Shown: piece by piece, positions 22,110-33,446 of the stretch
Numbering within the stretch: the stretch's first letter is position 1
How the letters are laid out: every line of letters begins with the position of its first letter
DNA from: Forficula auricularia
Taxonomy: Eukaryota; Arthropoda; Insecta; Dermaptera; Forficulidae
Length of the DNA stretch: 64,000 nt
Direction: 5' to 3'
Assembly (NCBI GenBank): GCA_024734495.1
Contig: JALMQS010000187.1
Coordinates: 16,988,455 to 17,052,454 of the forward strand
Program-made: the position numbers and the translations under genes
The notes under the pieces: generated by a model
Databases searched by the model: none
Seen by the model: the letters and a program-made list of their open reading frames with translations, nothing else
What the model was told of the DNA's origin: nothing

Positions 22110-23382
22110 TACTTTAACATACAGGGTATGGCCAAATATTGTAATTGTGCATGAAAAAAGTGGGGTTTTGCTTCTTTTTTTGGAAATATCTCAAAAACGG
22201 CTGAAACTATTTTGATTTAAAATAAGTTGACTTGTTCTGATGTGGCCATCTACTTGACTTTACCATACAACCTGGTCCATAAAATTATTTATAATCATAT
22301 AGGGGGGTTAGTTATTGCATTGATTATGTATACAAAATTTGGTTGAGTTTGCTCAAACGCCCTAGATTTTTAATTTTTAACCCCCCCCCCTTAATTTTGG
22401 GTCGATATGCACCAAAATCTAATCAGCTCTTAATCTCAATGGACCAAAACTACGTGTGAAATTTGGTTTCGATATTCACACTAGATTTTGAGCTAGCTCG
22501 TCCACAAAAATTTGGAAACGCACAGACTAACAGACACCCAGCCAGACAACCAGACAGACTAACTAACAGACATTTTGACAAAACAATTATTATCTCGAAA
22601 AATATTATTTTTTCGATGTTCACTTGCTAGAGCTTTTTTGTAGAGCGACATGCCATGGTTTAGCTCAATTTTTTTAATCAAAATAGTTTCAGCCGTTTTT
22701 GAGATATCTCGAAAAAAAGAAGGAAAAAAACCACTTTTTTCATGCACGATTACAATACTTGACCATACCCTGTATGGTAAAATAAAAGTGGGTGAAACCA
22801 TGGAATTTTGGTCTGCAAAAAAGCTCTAATAAGTGAATATCGAAAAAATTATATTTTTCGAGATAATAATTTTTTGTCTGTTAGTCTGTGCGTTACCAAA
22901 TTTTTGTGGATGAGCTAGCTCGAAAACTAGTGTGAATATCAAAACCAAAATTCACACGTAGTTTTGGTGCTTTGAGATTAAGAGCTGATTAGATTTTGGT
23001 GAATATCTACCCAAAATTAAGGAGGATGGGGGGGGGGGGGGGTAAAAATTAAAAATTATAATATTTTCAAACTAAAAAAAAAACAAGAGAAATGAAATAT
23101 ACTATAAAAATAAACCTATAATAACGAAAATACGAAAATATATGATTTTCTGCCGCCAAAATTAGGGGGGGGGGGGGGTGAATATAAAAATCTAGGCCAT
23201 TTGAGCAAACTCAACCAAATTTTGAATACATAATCAGTGGGCACCCAGAACTCTAAAAATGCAAAAACTAATCATCCCAATGGGGGGGGGGGGGGGGGCA
23301 AAAAATGAAAATCTAGGCCCTTGTACCAAACTCACCAAGAAGTGTATGCTAAAGTCAAGTGGATGGCCACATCAGAACGTAT
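22110..23382. mobile_element. Family A cluster, copy 5 (three pieces)
   Basis: A + strand start (22113-22222) abuts a minus copy (about 22235-22788, ending CATACCCTGTATGGTAAAAT). A + strand body follows (22789-23382), ending AAGTCAAGTGGATGGCCAC. G-runs at about 23025-23041, 23165-23179 and 23282-23298 are long and possibly miscalled. The junctions suggest insertion of one copy into another or fold-back rearrangement. Confidence 0.65.
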
Positions 23383-24299
23383 AAATTTATTTTTTATAAA
23401 AACGTTGCAACTTCCCGTTAATAAAACAAATATATAAATAAAAGCAAGGGGCGCACCGAATTTACTTGCTTCATTTCAGGGAATATGTAGCTAGGCCAGT
23501 GGAGATTCATTCTTTTTATAATTTCAAAATGGATGGTCCAACTCAAAACAATTTCGATTCTGTTCAGAGACCACCAAATTGTCAACACTAAAATCCAGTT
23601 TTGATACTGACCTCAGTGGATAGCCTATAATGAATGTATACCTTCACTTTTATTTGCTTGAAATTAGATATTACTTGAGAGAATTTCTTACATTTTTCAT
23701 TGATCATTTAATTCATTAATCTGGTATAATTAGGAGTTTTTTTTATTAAATTAAAATATTTCTTTATATAGCTCGTAATACAGGTTGCTGGAAATATTAT
23801 AAAATATTTCATGTTTAAATTATCTAAAGCATGAAATTACCGAAGAAAATTCCTGACCTTTCTAATTCATGCAGAACAAATATTTTCTTTATCGTTTTGT
23901 TTTTGTCAGTTTTTTTTAATTAAATATGTTTAATAAGTTAAGTGCATGTTTCGAAAGAGAAAGAAAAAAAACGATTATAAAAAAATCAATCTAGAGCGCT
24001 AAAGAGATCTGTAAAGACATCTGTCTGTCTATCTGTCAATCGCTATCAGATCCATTTATCTATTTATTTTTTGCTTAATTTCAATTACATTTTATAATTG
24101 AATTATTATTATTAGTTATGTTTGTAGGAGTAGTATATGAAAAATGTCATTCATATAATTAATTAATTGAGATTGTGGTGTTGGTGCAAGGTGAAACATC
24201 TTTAATAAAGATAAAAGTAAATAAATATTATATGAAATATTCATTTACTATGAGTTAAGATTTATAAGGTCACTTGTTTCATATTAAAATTAAAATAAT
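23383..24299. other. AT-rich spacer
   Basis: No gene or recognised repeat was seen. Confidence 0.4.
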
Positions 24300-25269
24300 T
24301 TTTATAAAAAAAAAATAAAACCGACTTCAAAAAAACTAAATGCAACAAATAAAATAATAAGAACGCAAAAATCAAATAAAATGCACTAAAATGTATAAAA
24401 TAATTATCTAATTTAGTTACAACAAAACGACGAAATATTAACATGAAATCTCTTTTATTGTCTCCTTCAATATATAAAAATTCTGCTACTCTCGGCAAAA
24501 ACTTTCAATTTAATGAAATCTCTTTTTGAAGTCGGTGCTAAACATATACATTTTATGAATCGAACTCGACGGATTTTACTTAGTACGTTTGGCGGGTACG
24601 CCCGCTTATATAGTTAGTTTAGCACCGACTTCAAAAAGTGATTTCATGTTAATATTTCGTCGTTTAGTTGTAACTAAATTAAAATAATTATTTTATAGCT
24701 TTTAGTGCATTTTATTTGATTTTTGAGTTCTTATTATTTTATTTGTTGCATTTAGTTTTTTTGAAATTGGTTTTATTTTTTTTTATAAAAATTATTATTA
24801 TTTTTCTCTTTTTAGTGATGTTATAAATAGTGACTTAATATAATACCTTGCATGCATCGTCGGGCGAATGAATCAGAAAATGATAATAAAATTCAATTCA
24901 TAAATATAGAAATTATCTCGAAACGTTAGCGGGTTTTAAATGAATGTTTTAAGATTGTTTTTTTTAAGATTTTATTTATTATAATTTTGATTATTTGCTC
25001 ATATGAATTGGAGATTTACGTTATTTCGTCATTGAACATATCATCAGAACTTGACCAAATTAACATGGGACCACCTCTAAGGTACCCCCTTTCCAATAAA
25101 AAAGAATCATGAAATCGGTCCACGTGGCAAAAAGTTCTCGCTGAAAATACATAAAATAAATAATATAGTTAGGTATCTTGACTTTCTTGGAGCTAGACTG
25201 ATCCAAAGGCAGAAAGAATCATTAAAATCGGTTCATAAACAAAGAAGTTATGCCTGAACAAACATAACA
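24300..25269. mobile_element. Family B element, copy 2
   Basis: The palindrome arms are at about 24309-24530 and 24615-24780 (AAACCGACTTCAAAAA..., AATGCAACAAATAAAATAAT, and their complements). The loop is a conserved spacer with GAATCGAACTCGACGG and ACGTTTGGCGGGTACG. The left arm carries a roughly 70-bp insertion (about 24444-24525) flanked by ATGAAATCTCTTT. Beyond the arms, GAAACGTTAGCGGGTTTTAA and ATCATCAGAACTTGACCAAA are standard family B body sequence. Confidence 0.65.
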
Positions 25270-25959
25270 ATAAAAATTTTTAAGAAAAAAATAAAAACCG
25301 ACTTCAAAAAATTAAGTGCAACAAATATAAAAATACACTAAAAGGTATAAAATAATTATTATCTTATTTAGTTACAACTAAACGACGAAATATTAACACG
25401 AAATTACTTTTTAAAGTCGGTGCCAAACAAACTATACCTATAAGCGAGCGTACCCGCCAAACGTACTAAGTAAGATCCGTCGAGTGCGATTCATAAAAGG
25501 TATATGTTTGGCACCAACTTCAAAAAGTAATTTCGTGTTAATATTTCGTCGTTTAGTTGTAACTAAATAAGATAATAATTATTTTATACCTTTTTAGTGT
25601 ATTTTTATATTTGTTGCACTTAATTTTTTGAAGTCGGTTTTTATTTTTTTCTTAAAAATTTTTATTTTCTCTTTTTTAGTGATGTTATTAATAGTGATTA
25701 TATCATCAGAACTTGACCAAATTAATATGACACCATCCCTAAAGACACCCCCTTTCGGATAAAAAAAGAACCATCGAAATCGGTTCATAAACAAAGAGGT
25801 TAGGTCTAAACAAACCTAAACAAACCTAATAAAAAAGGTCTAAAACCTATGAAAAAAAATCGAAAAAAAAATGGGACCAATCGGAAGCTAGACTGGACCC
25901 AATGCAAAAAATTTTCAAAATCGGTTGACAATTGGCGGAGATATGAGGTAACATAGGCA

Positions 25960-25961
<2 letters not shown>

Positions 25962-25997
<36 letters not shown>
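25962..25997. repeat. Poly(A) run
   Basis: About 36 A in a row inside a family B arm. The matching T-run is at 27510-27552. Confidence 0.85.
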
Positions 25998-25999
<2 letters not shown>

Positions 26000-26221
26000 C
26001 AATCGAATAGAGAACCTCCTCCTTTTTTGAAGTCGGTTAAAAAAGGTCCAATACCAATGAAATTTATATTTTTACCAATCGGAAACTATACTGAACCCAA
26101 TGCAAAAAGAATCATCAAAATCGGTTCACAATTGGCGAAGAAATCAGGTAACATAGACACAAAAAAAATTCATTCAAATTAAGAACCTCCTCCTTTTTTG
26201 AAGTCGGTTAAAAATAAAATA

Positions 26222-26345
26222 GGTAAATTTTTTCAATATATATATTTCGAGTTAAAATTCTGTACTTTCCTGAAGATGAGCTTACAGCTCGAAATATATA
26301 TATATATATTATAAAAATTTACCTCTTTTATTTTTTTAATTTTAA
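26222..26345. repeat. Foldback with hammerhead-like core
   Basis: GGTAAATTTTT and TATATATTTCGAG at the left match CTCGAAATATATA and AAAAATTTACC at the right, giving arms of about 40 bp. The CTGAAGA core lies in the loop. Confidence 0.6.
26270..26294 (+). ncRNA. Hammerhead-like core, cleavage box lost
   Basis: CTGAAGA (26270-26276), extra T, stem II GAGC/GCTC with loop TTACA, GAAA (26291-26294). The following bases are TATATA instead of CGTH, so helix III and the cleavage triplet are missing. Confidence 0.35.
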
Positions 26346-26727
26346 TATGAAACAAGTGACCTAGAAATCTTAACTCATAGTAAATGAATTTTCATATAAT
26401 ATTTATTTACTTTTATCTTTATTCATATAATTGATAATACATTGATTTCCTGATGATCTCCGAAGTTTATAGTCTTGGCTGCCTGCATCTTTAAGCCTTA
26501 AATACATAAATATAAATTCATCCATCCGAACATAGAGGTATATATTATTATTATACACAAAGACCAAAAAGAAGTTTTTAGCGAGCCTCTGATAAATGTT
26601 TGACAAAATATTTTGGTTTCAAAAAATTCAACCTGATTTAATACTTTTTTCGAATATTGAAAATATTTTGTTTGTTTTATAAATATAAAAATACTTAAAT
26701 ACAAATCTCATCTATCTAATATATAAT
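26346..26727. other. AT-rich spacer
   Basis: No recognised feature. Open frames on the minus strand here look incidental. Confidence 0.4.
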
Positions 26728-27329
26728 AAAAATCAACTGGTGTGTTCACCACACGACTTTCACATTTTCATTTACCATATTTGAAGTCATCGTGACACTA
26801 CTAATTTACACCCACTTCCTTTATTTCGTTTTTTTGATTTTCTCAAAAACGGCTCTAACGATTTTTTTAAAAATTAATGAATGTATTTATCAAGTGTCAT
26901 GAGTTAATAGTTGTGTCAAATTTTTAATCTGATTGAATTAAAAGAAGGGGTTGTTAATTAGGAGTGTCGTAAAATAAATATTTTAATCGTTCATATCTCG
27001 TCTACCGAAAGTCGCAGAGCCTTGAAATTTGAAACTTAAAGTATCTAGAGAGTACAAGAATTATAACAAGATTTTGGATAAAATAGAAAAACCGGTAGTT
27101 GATGTTTACGTACGTAAGAATTTACCCCCCCCCCCTGCGTTTGGCAACCATAAGCCTCAGAGATACAAAATTCGAAACTTAAACTTGATATAGGCTAGAA
27201 GGAGTACATCAAGCTTTTGGTTGAAATCGGAAGACCGGAAGTGGACATTTACATGAAAGATTTTTTGTTTTTTTTTGATTTTCTCAAAAACGGTTGCAAC
27301 GATTTTTTTAAAAATTAGTGTATTTTTAA
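26728..27329 (+). mobile_element. Family D element, copy 2 (truncated)
   Basis: It starts ATCAACTGGTGTGTTCACC like the copy at 16527 and follows it closely through GTTCATATCTCGTCTACCGA and ATAGGCTAGAAGGAGTACAT. It stops abruptly at a family B terminus (TTAACCGACTTCAAAAAAGG at 27329). Confidence 0.65.
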
Positions 27330-27511
27330 CCGACTTCAAAAAAGGAGGAGGTTCTCTATTCGACTGAATTTTTTTGTGCCTATGTTACCTCATATCTCCG
27401 CCAATTGTGAACCGATTTTGAAATTTTTTCTTGCATTGGGTTCAGTCCACCTTCCGATTGGTCCCATTTTTTAACCGACTTCAAAAAAGGAGGAGGTTCT
27501 CTATTCGATTG

Positions 27512-27553
<42 letters not shown>

Positions 27554-28260
27554 TGCCTATGTTACCTCATATCTCCGCCAATTGTCAACCGATTTTGAAA
27601 ATTTTTTTTGCATTGGGTCCAGTCTAGCCTCCGATTGGTCCCATTTTTTTTTCGATTTTTTTTCATAGGTATTAGACCTTTTTTATTAGGTTTGTTTAGG
27701 TTTGTTTAGACCTAACCTCTTTGTTTATGAACCGATTTCGATGGTTCTTTTTTTATCCGAAAGGGGGTGTCTTAGGGATGGTGTCATATTAATTTGGTCA
27801 AGTTCTGATGATATAATCACTATTAATAACATCACTAAAAGAGAAAAATAAAAATTTTTAAGAAAAAAATAAAAACCGACTTCAAAAAATTAAGTGCAAC
27901 AAATATAAAAATACACTAAAAGGTATAAAATAACTATTATCTTATTTAGTTACAACTAAACGACGAAATATTAACACGAAATTACTTTTTGAAGTTGGTG
28001 CCAAACATATACCTTTTATGAATCGCACTCGACGGATCTTACTTAGTACGTTTGGCGGGTACGCTCGCTTATAGGTATAGTTTGTTTGGCACCGACTTTA
28101 AAAAGTAATTTCGTGTTAATATTTCGTCGTTTAGTTGTAACTAAATAAGATAATAATTATTTTATACCTTTTAGTGTATTTTTATATTTGTTGCACTTAA
28201 TTTTTTGAAGTCGGTTTTTATTTTTTTCTTAAAATTTTTTATTTCATAGGTATTAGACCT

Positions 28261-29260
28261 TTTTTGTTAGGTTTGTTCAGGCCTAACTTCTTTGTTTATG
28301 AACCGATTTTGATGATTCTTTTTTTATTGGAAATGGAGTATTTTAGGGATGGTGCCATATTAATTAGGTCAAGTTCTGATGATATGATCACTATTAATAA
28401 CATCACTAAAAAGAGAAAAATAAAAATAATTTTTAAGAAAAAAATAAAACCGACTTCAAAAAAATTAAATCCAACAAATAAAATACACTAAAAGGTATAA
28501 AATAATTATTAACTTATTTAGTTACAACTAAACTACGAAATATTGACATGAAATTACTTTTTGAAGTCGGTACCAAACAAACTATACCTATAAGCGAGCG
28601 CACCCGCCAAACTTACTAAGTAAGATCCGTCGAGTGCGATTCATAAAAGGTATATGTTTGACACCGACTTCAAAAAGTAATTTCATGTTAATATTTCGTA
28701 GTTTAGTTGTAACTAAATAAGTTAATAATTATTTTATACCTTTTAGTGTATTTTATTTGTTGCATTTAATTTTTTTGAAGTCGGTTTTATTTTTTTCTTA
28801 AAAATTATCGAGAATAAAATTCAATAAAATCAAAATTATAAACTCAACTATCAAGTGGCAAAAATAACCAAGTTTAGAATAAATAAAAATTATTTTTCAT
28901 CTTTTTAATATTTATCATTTCAATAATGAAAAATAATTAATCAAGAAAAATGTCTAAAAAGTGTGCGCTAGAATGATCTCTCTTCCTTTATAGTAGCTAA
29001 GGCAAGGATTTCAAATACAAGCCCAGACCTCTTTTAGACTAGTAGAAGTTAATTTCTTAATTTCTATTAGTCTAGGAATGGTCTTTTGGCTATTGCACTT
29101 GGACTAATTGGATACTCGTTATTATATGTATATAGAGGGAACATTCAATTAAATCAAGAATTTGGAAATGTTAAGAAATAATAAACTCGTTATATTTCTA
29201 AAAGACTTCAATTTAATTATTTTGAAGTCGGTTTTATTTTTTTCTTAAAAATTATTCAAG
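28261..29260. mobile_element. Family B element, copy 5, and flank
   Basis: The palindrome arms are at about 28446-28570 and 28668-28805, with the same loop sequence (GCGAGCGCACCCGCCAAAC, AAGATCCGTCGAGTGCGATT). A stray AAGTCGGTTTTATTTTTTTC block at about 29224-29255 marks another family B fragment. The rest is AT-rich. Confidence 0.6.
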
Positions 29261-30011
29261 TGTCAAGACAGCCTCAAGAGTAATAGAAGTTAAAGCATTC
29301 TTAGCCTCCCTTATACTAGATAAAGCATCGTCTTCATTGATTGTTTCTATGACCTAAATTAATAAATAAATAAAATTACAGAACAATATAAAAAAAAAAT
29401 TTCAAATGCACCTTTTGAATTTTATCCAAGCATAATATATAACTGATTGGATCCAGGTTTCCCAGCTTAATAATTTTTTCGAAATATTTTCTTAATAATT
29501 CAAAAAAACTTTTAAATTTAGAAAATGTATCGTAAAAAATGGAAATTACCAATTTTAGCTAAAAAAAAAGGCATTTATAGATGAAATAGGTAGTAACACC
29601 CATAATAGGGCAAAATAGGCATTATAGGCACTAACAAATGCCTCTTATTTTATTCAGATTTTAATGAAACGCATAGATATTATATTGGGCTAAATTTTAA
29701 GCCATAAATAAAAAAAAAAAGTAAATAGAGCGAAATCCGAGCCCTAATAATAAGAAACACATGGAATCAGTATCTGAATAACCATTCATCCAATGAATGA
29801 ATTGTTTTTTTACCTTGCTCCAAAAAATATATTTATTTTTATCTCATTTTGATATTGTATGAAATGAATTACATAGCAAGCTGCATAGAAATAAATAAAA
29901 ATAATAAAAAAAAATCAATATTTACAATTTATGAATGAAAATGTCAAAACAAAGTTATGATTTATTTGGAATCGAAATCTAAATTCACTTTCATTTAAAT
30001 GGCATATTATT
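29261..30011. other. AT-rich flank 5' of the kinase gene
   Basis: No TATA-Inr pair stands out against the AT-rich background. No homology to upstream exons of a kinase was seen. The promoter of the nested gene, if any, should lie here. Confidence 0.35.
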
Positions 30012-31007
30012 ATGAACCATCGAAGACCTAATGACAAAAATAAAAAGAATGATTCAAGAAATGCCAGAGCGATTTTACCGAGAGAACTGGATGAGTCCAA
30101 ATCAAGTTCAGTTAATTTACTGATCGGAGGAATTTATAGAATAGGTAAAAAAATTGGATCTGGTAATTTTGGCGAAATTCGTTTAGGGAAAAATATGAAT
30201 AATAATCAAACAGTCGCGATAAAATTAGAAAAGCAAAAAGTAAAACGGGCACAATTACCGCTCGAGTATAAATATTATAAATTGATCGGCTTAAGACAAG
30301 GATTCCCGCTGGTTTATTATTTCGGGTCTGTCAGCTCATACAACGCCCTGGTGATGGAACTTCTCGGTCGGAATTTGGAGGAACTTTTTAACCAGTGTGA
30401 CCGCAAGTTCACTTTGAAAACCATCATCTTGATAGCTCTGCAGGTGGTCACGCTTATTGAATGGACGCACAACGCCAATCTGATTTATCGAGATATCAAA
30501 CCCGAAAATTTTCTAATCGGTCTGGGCACATCCAAAGAGCATATTATCCACATTATCGACTTCGGTCTGTCCAAGTTCTACATCGACCCGGTGACCAATA
30601 AGCACATCGCGTATACAGAACACAAAAGTCTGACGGGCACGGCCCGCTACATGAGTATCAACACGCATTTGGGCATTGAGCAGAGCAGAAGAGATGACCT
30701 GGAATCGGTGGGCCATATGCTCATTTACTTTCTACGAGGCTCGCTTCCCTGGCAGGGGCTCAAGGCCAACAATCTCAGTGACCGATACCGAAAAATTGGC
30801 GAGACCAAACAAGCTACGCCGATCTCGGTCCTCTGCGATGGGTTCCCGCTCGAATTTGCCTCCTACCTCAAGTACGCACGGCAGATTGACTTCTTCGGAA
30901 CACCCGATTACAATTATCTGAGGAATCTTTTCAAAGAGTTGTTTTTAAGACGGGGATATGTCGACGATGGCTATTATGACTGGTCGAAGAAATCAAGAGA
31001 CGAATAA
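30012..31007 (+). CDS. Casein kinase 1 gamma-like protein kinase (intronless)
   Basis: This is a Ser/Thr kinase of the CK1 family, closest by eye to the gamma subgroup (Drosophila gilgamesh, vertebrate CSNK1G). It has 331 residues with the complete kinase fold: glycine loop GSGNFG (49-54), VAIK lysine K71, catalytic loop YRDIKPEN with D161, K163 and N166, and DFG at 183-185. [13 protein letters not shown] (205-217) has the CK1 hallmark SIN in place of APE. Gamma-type features are [12 protein letters not shown] and the [13 protein letters not shown] block. CK1 gammas act at membranes in Wnt and trafficking pathways through a palmitoylated C-terminal tail; here the protein stops at [11 protein letters not shown] and has no such tail. 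It has no introns although family genes are usually split, and it lies in the ADSL intron on the same strand, so a retrogene is likely. The ORF has no stop or frameshift, arguing for function. The first 105 codons are much more AT-rich than the rest. Confidence 0.92.
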   Translation: MNHRRPNDKNKKNDSRNARAILPRELDESKSSSVNLLIGGIYRIGKKIGSGNFGEIRLGKNMNNNQTVAIKLEKQKVKRAQLPLEYKYYKLIGLRQGFPLVYYFGSVSSYNALVMELLGRNLEELFNQCDRKFTLKTIILIALQVVTLIEWTHNANLIYRDIKPENFLIGLGTSKEHIIHIIDFGLSKFYIDPVTNKHIAYTEHKSLTGTARYMSINTHLGIEQSRRDDLESVGHMLIYFLRGSLPWQGLKANNLSDRYRKIGETKQATPISVLCDGFPLEFASYLKYARQIDFFGTPDYNYLRNLFKELFLRRGYVDDGYYDWSKKSRDE

Positions 31008-31111
31008 CGATTCATCAGCAAATGCAAACCAAACAAAATTGTATTGTGTTTAAAAAAGCTTATCTTATAATATGTATGGTAAATTAAAAATTGAATAATT
31101 CATAAATTACC

Positions 31112-31117
31112 AATAAA
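31112..31117 (+). terminator. AATAAA poly(A) signal of the kinase gene
   Basis: AATAAA occurs 105 bp after the stop codon in AT-rich DNA. It is plausible by position, but chance matches are common here. Confidence 0.45.
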
Positions 31118-31336
31118 ATTAATGAATATAATGTATTCAGTTGATTCTCTTTTATTACGGATACATTCCACAGATATTCGGACAAAAAATCGCATAAAAA
31201 ATATTAACTTCTTTGACTATATTGTGCATGGAAAAGTGAAAAGAAATAAAAGAAATGTGATCTAAATTAATGACAGAAGAAACACAAATATGCAACAGTT
31301 TTATTTCTAAAATAAAGCTACAATACACACTTTTTT

Positions 31337-32272
31337 AACCGACTACAAAAAAGGAGGAGGTTCTCAATTCGACAGAATTTTTTTTTTGTCTATATTACTC
31401 GATTTCTTCGCCAATTGTGAACCGATCTTGATGATTTTTTTTGCATTGGGTTCAGTATAGTTTCCGATTGGTACCATATTAATTTGGTCAAGTTCTGATG
31501 AAATGATCAATGACAAAATAGCGGAATTCTTCAATTCATATGAACAAATTATCGAAATTATAATAAAAAATATTTTATAAAAATGATTTTTAGAAAAAAA
31601 ACAGCGACTTCAAAAAAATAAAATTCAACAAATAATAGGTATAAAATAATTATAATTTAGTTACAACTAAACGAGGAAATTTTTAAATGAAATCACTTTT
31701 TGAATTCGGTGTCAAACAACAAACATATACATTTTATGAATCGCACTCGACGGATCGTTTGGCGTGAAAGAAGAAAACATCGCGTAAACTCGCTTATAGT
31801 TTGTTTAGCACCGACTTCAAAAAGTGATTTCATGTAAAAATTTTGTCGTTTAGTTGTAACTAAATTAGATAATTATTTTATACCTTTTAGTGTATTTTAT
31901 TTGATTTGTGAATTGTATTATTTTATTTGTTGCATTTAATTTTTTTGAAGTCGGTTTTTTTTCTAAAAATTATTTTTCTTTTTCTCTTTTTAGTTACGTT
32001 AAGAATAGTGAGAATTAAGATAATAGCTTGCATGCATCTCGTAAGAGAAAGATTCGTGTGAATGAATCAGAAAGTGATGATAAAATTCAATTCATAAATA
32101 GAGGAATTCTCTAGAAACGTTAGCGGGTTTTAAAGGAACGTTTTAAGATTGTTTTTTTATAAAAGATTTTTTATTATAATTTCGACTATTTGCTCATATG
32201 AATTGGACATTTCAGGAATTTTGTCATTGATCATATCATCAGAAATTGAGCAAAATAATATGGGACCACTTA
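31337..32272. mobile_element. Family B element, copy 6
   Basis: Left terminus TTAACCGACTACAAAAAAGG. Palindrome arms at about 31595-31720 and 31805-31970, with loop ATGAATCGCACTCGACGG. Then GAAACGTTAGCGGGTTTTAA and ATCATATCATCAGAAATTGA. The right end is cut off by the tandem array beginning near 32273. Confidence 0.65.
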
Positions 32273-32396
32273 CCACACCCTTACCATCACTTCATCTTTT
32301 TTGTAGTGGTTCATAAATTTAATAATTAAGAGAGATATAAAAATAAATATTATATTCGAGCTCTCTATATAATATACTATTAGAATAAATTAAAAT

Positions 32397-32649
32397 ATAA
32401 TTAAGTAATGGAGAGGGATTCAGCCAATGGGTAGCCTCTGCTGAATAAAAAACTCCCAATTATTGAAAACGTTTCGGCCTTAATTAAATAATGCCATCAT
32501 CAGTTCCTAAGAGTTGATGAGTCCTTGAAGACGAGCCCCATATTTGTGTATAAGGTGTCCGAGCATGATGATATTCCTCAATGGTTATAAAGTTGATACA
32601 ATTTGATGGCTGTATATGTAGTTTGGGGCTCGTCTTCAAGGACTCATCC
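32397..32649. mobile_element. Insertion in the tandem array, with ribozyme motif
   Basis: About 250 bp interrupts the first array unit between AATTAAAATAT and ATATCTTGAAAA. It contains inverted copies of GATGAGTCCTTGAAGACGAG (about 32516 and 32622-32648) and a hammerhead-like core on the - strand. Confidence 0.65.
32468..32503 (-). ncRNA. Hammerhead-like core
   Basis: On the - strand: CTGATGA (32497-32503), extra T, short stem II GGC/GCC with a 14-nt loop, GAAAC (32471-32475), GTT (32468-32470). AAACGTTT is self-complementary, so helix III could form only between two molecules, as proposed for dimeric hammerheads. Confidence 0.45.
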
Positions 32650-33446
32650 AAATATCTTGAAAATTAAAAATTAATTTTCTTAAAAAAATCTGACGATAAG
32701 AGGTAAGGGGGGACCCTTATCATCACTTCACCTTATTTGTAGTGGTTCATAAATTTAATAATTAAAGAGATATAAAAATAAATATTATATTCGAGCTCTC
32801 TATATAATATACTATTAGAATAAATTAAATATCTTGAAAATTAAAAATTAATTTTTCTTAAAAAAATCCATTGATGAGAGGTAAGGGGGACCCTTATCAT
32901 CACTTCACCTTATTTGTAGTGGTTCATAAATTTAATAATTAAGAGAGATATAAAAGTAATATTATATTCGAGCTCTCTATATAATATACTATTAGAATAA
33001 ATTAAAATATCTTGAAAATTAAAAATTAATTTTCTTAAAAAAATCCGACGATAAGAGGTAAGGGGAGACCCTTATCATCACTTCACCTTATTTGTAGTGG
33101 TTCATAAATTTAATAATTAAGAGAGATATAAAAATAAATATTATATTCGAAACTCTCTATATAATATACTATTAGAATAAATTAAAATATCTTGAAAATT
33201 AAAAATTAATTTTCTTAAAAAAATCCGACGATGAGAGGTAAGGGGGGACCCTTATCATCACTTCACCTTATTTGTAGTGGTTCATAAATTTAATAATTAA
33301 GAGATATAAAAATAAATATTATATTCGAGCTCTCTATATAATATACTATTAGAATAAATTAAAATATCTTGAAAATTAAAAATTAATTTTCTTAAAAAAA
33401 TCCGACGATGAGAGGTAAGGGGGGACCCTTATCATCACTTCACCAC

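Larger units (their letters stand above)
25270..28260. repeat. Large inverted repeat of family B, about 770-bp arms
   Basis: 25270-26040 and 27474-28245 are near-identical reverse complements. They include the palindromic segment, the GGTCTAAACAAACC block, a homopolymer (A-run at 25962-25997, T-run at 27510-27552) and the terminus CCTCCTCCTTTTTTGAAGTC. The 1.4-kb spacer holds a second B terminus, a hammerhead-bearing foldback and a family D copy. High arm identity implies recent origin or gene conversion. Confidence 0.7.
32273..33446. repeat. Tandem array, unit about 178 bp
   Basis: Successive AGGTAAGGGG landmarks lie at 32701, 32879, 33056, 33236 and 33413, giving periods of 178, 177, 180 and 177 bp. 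Each unit contains CCTTATCATCACTTCACC, TTGTAGTGGTTCATAAATTT, CTCTATATAATATACTATTA and ATCTTGAAAATTAAAAATTA. Units differ by only a few bases. The first (32273-32396) is diverged and is interrupted by the 32397-32649 insertion. The array ends about 415 bp before the last ADSL exon. Confidence 0.9.

Noticed and set aside
25962..25997. Poly(A) tail of a retrogene
   Set aside because: The A-run is inside a family B arm and is mirrored in the other arm, so it belongs to the element.
32273..33446. CRISPR-like array
   Set aside because: Units are contiguous 178-bp tandem repeats without spacers, in animal DNA.
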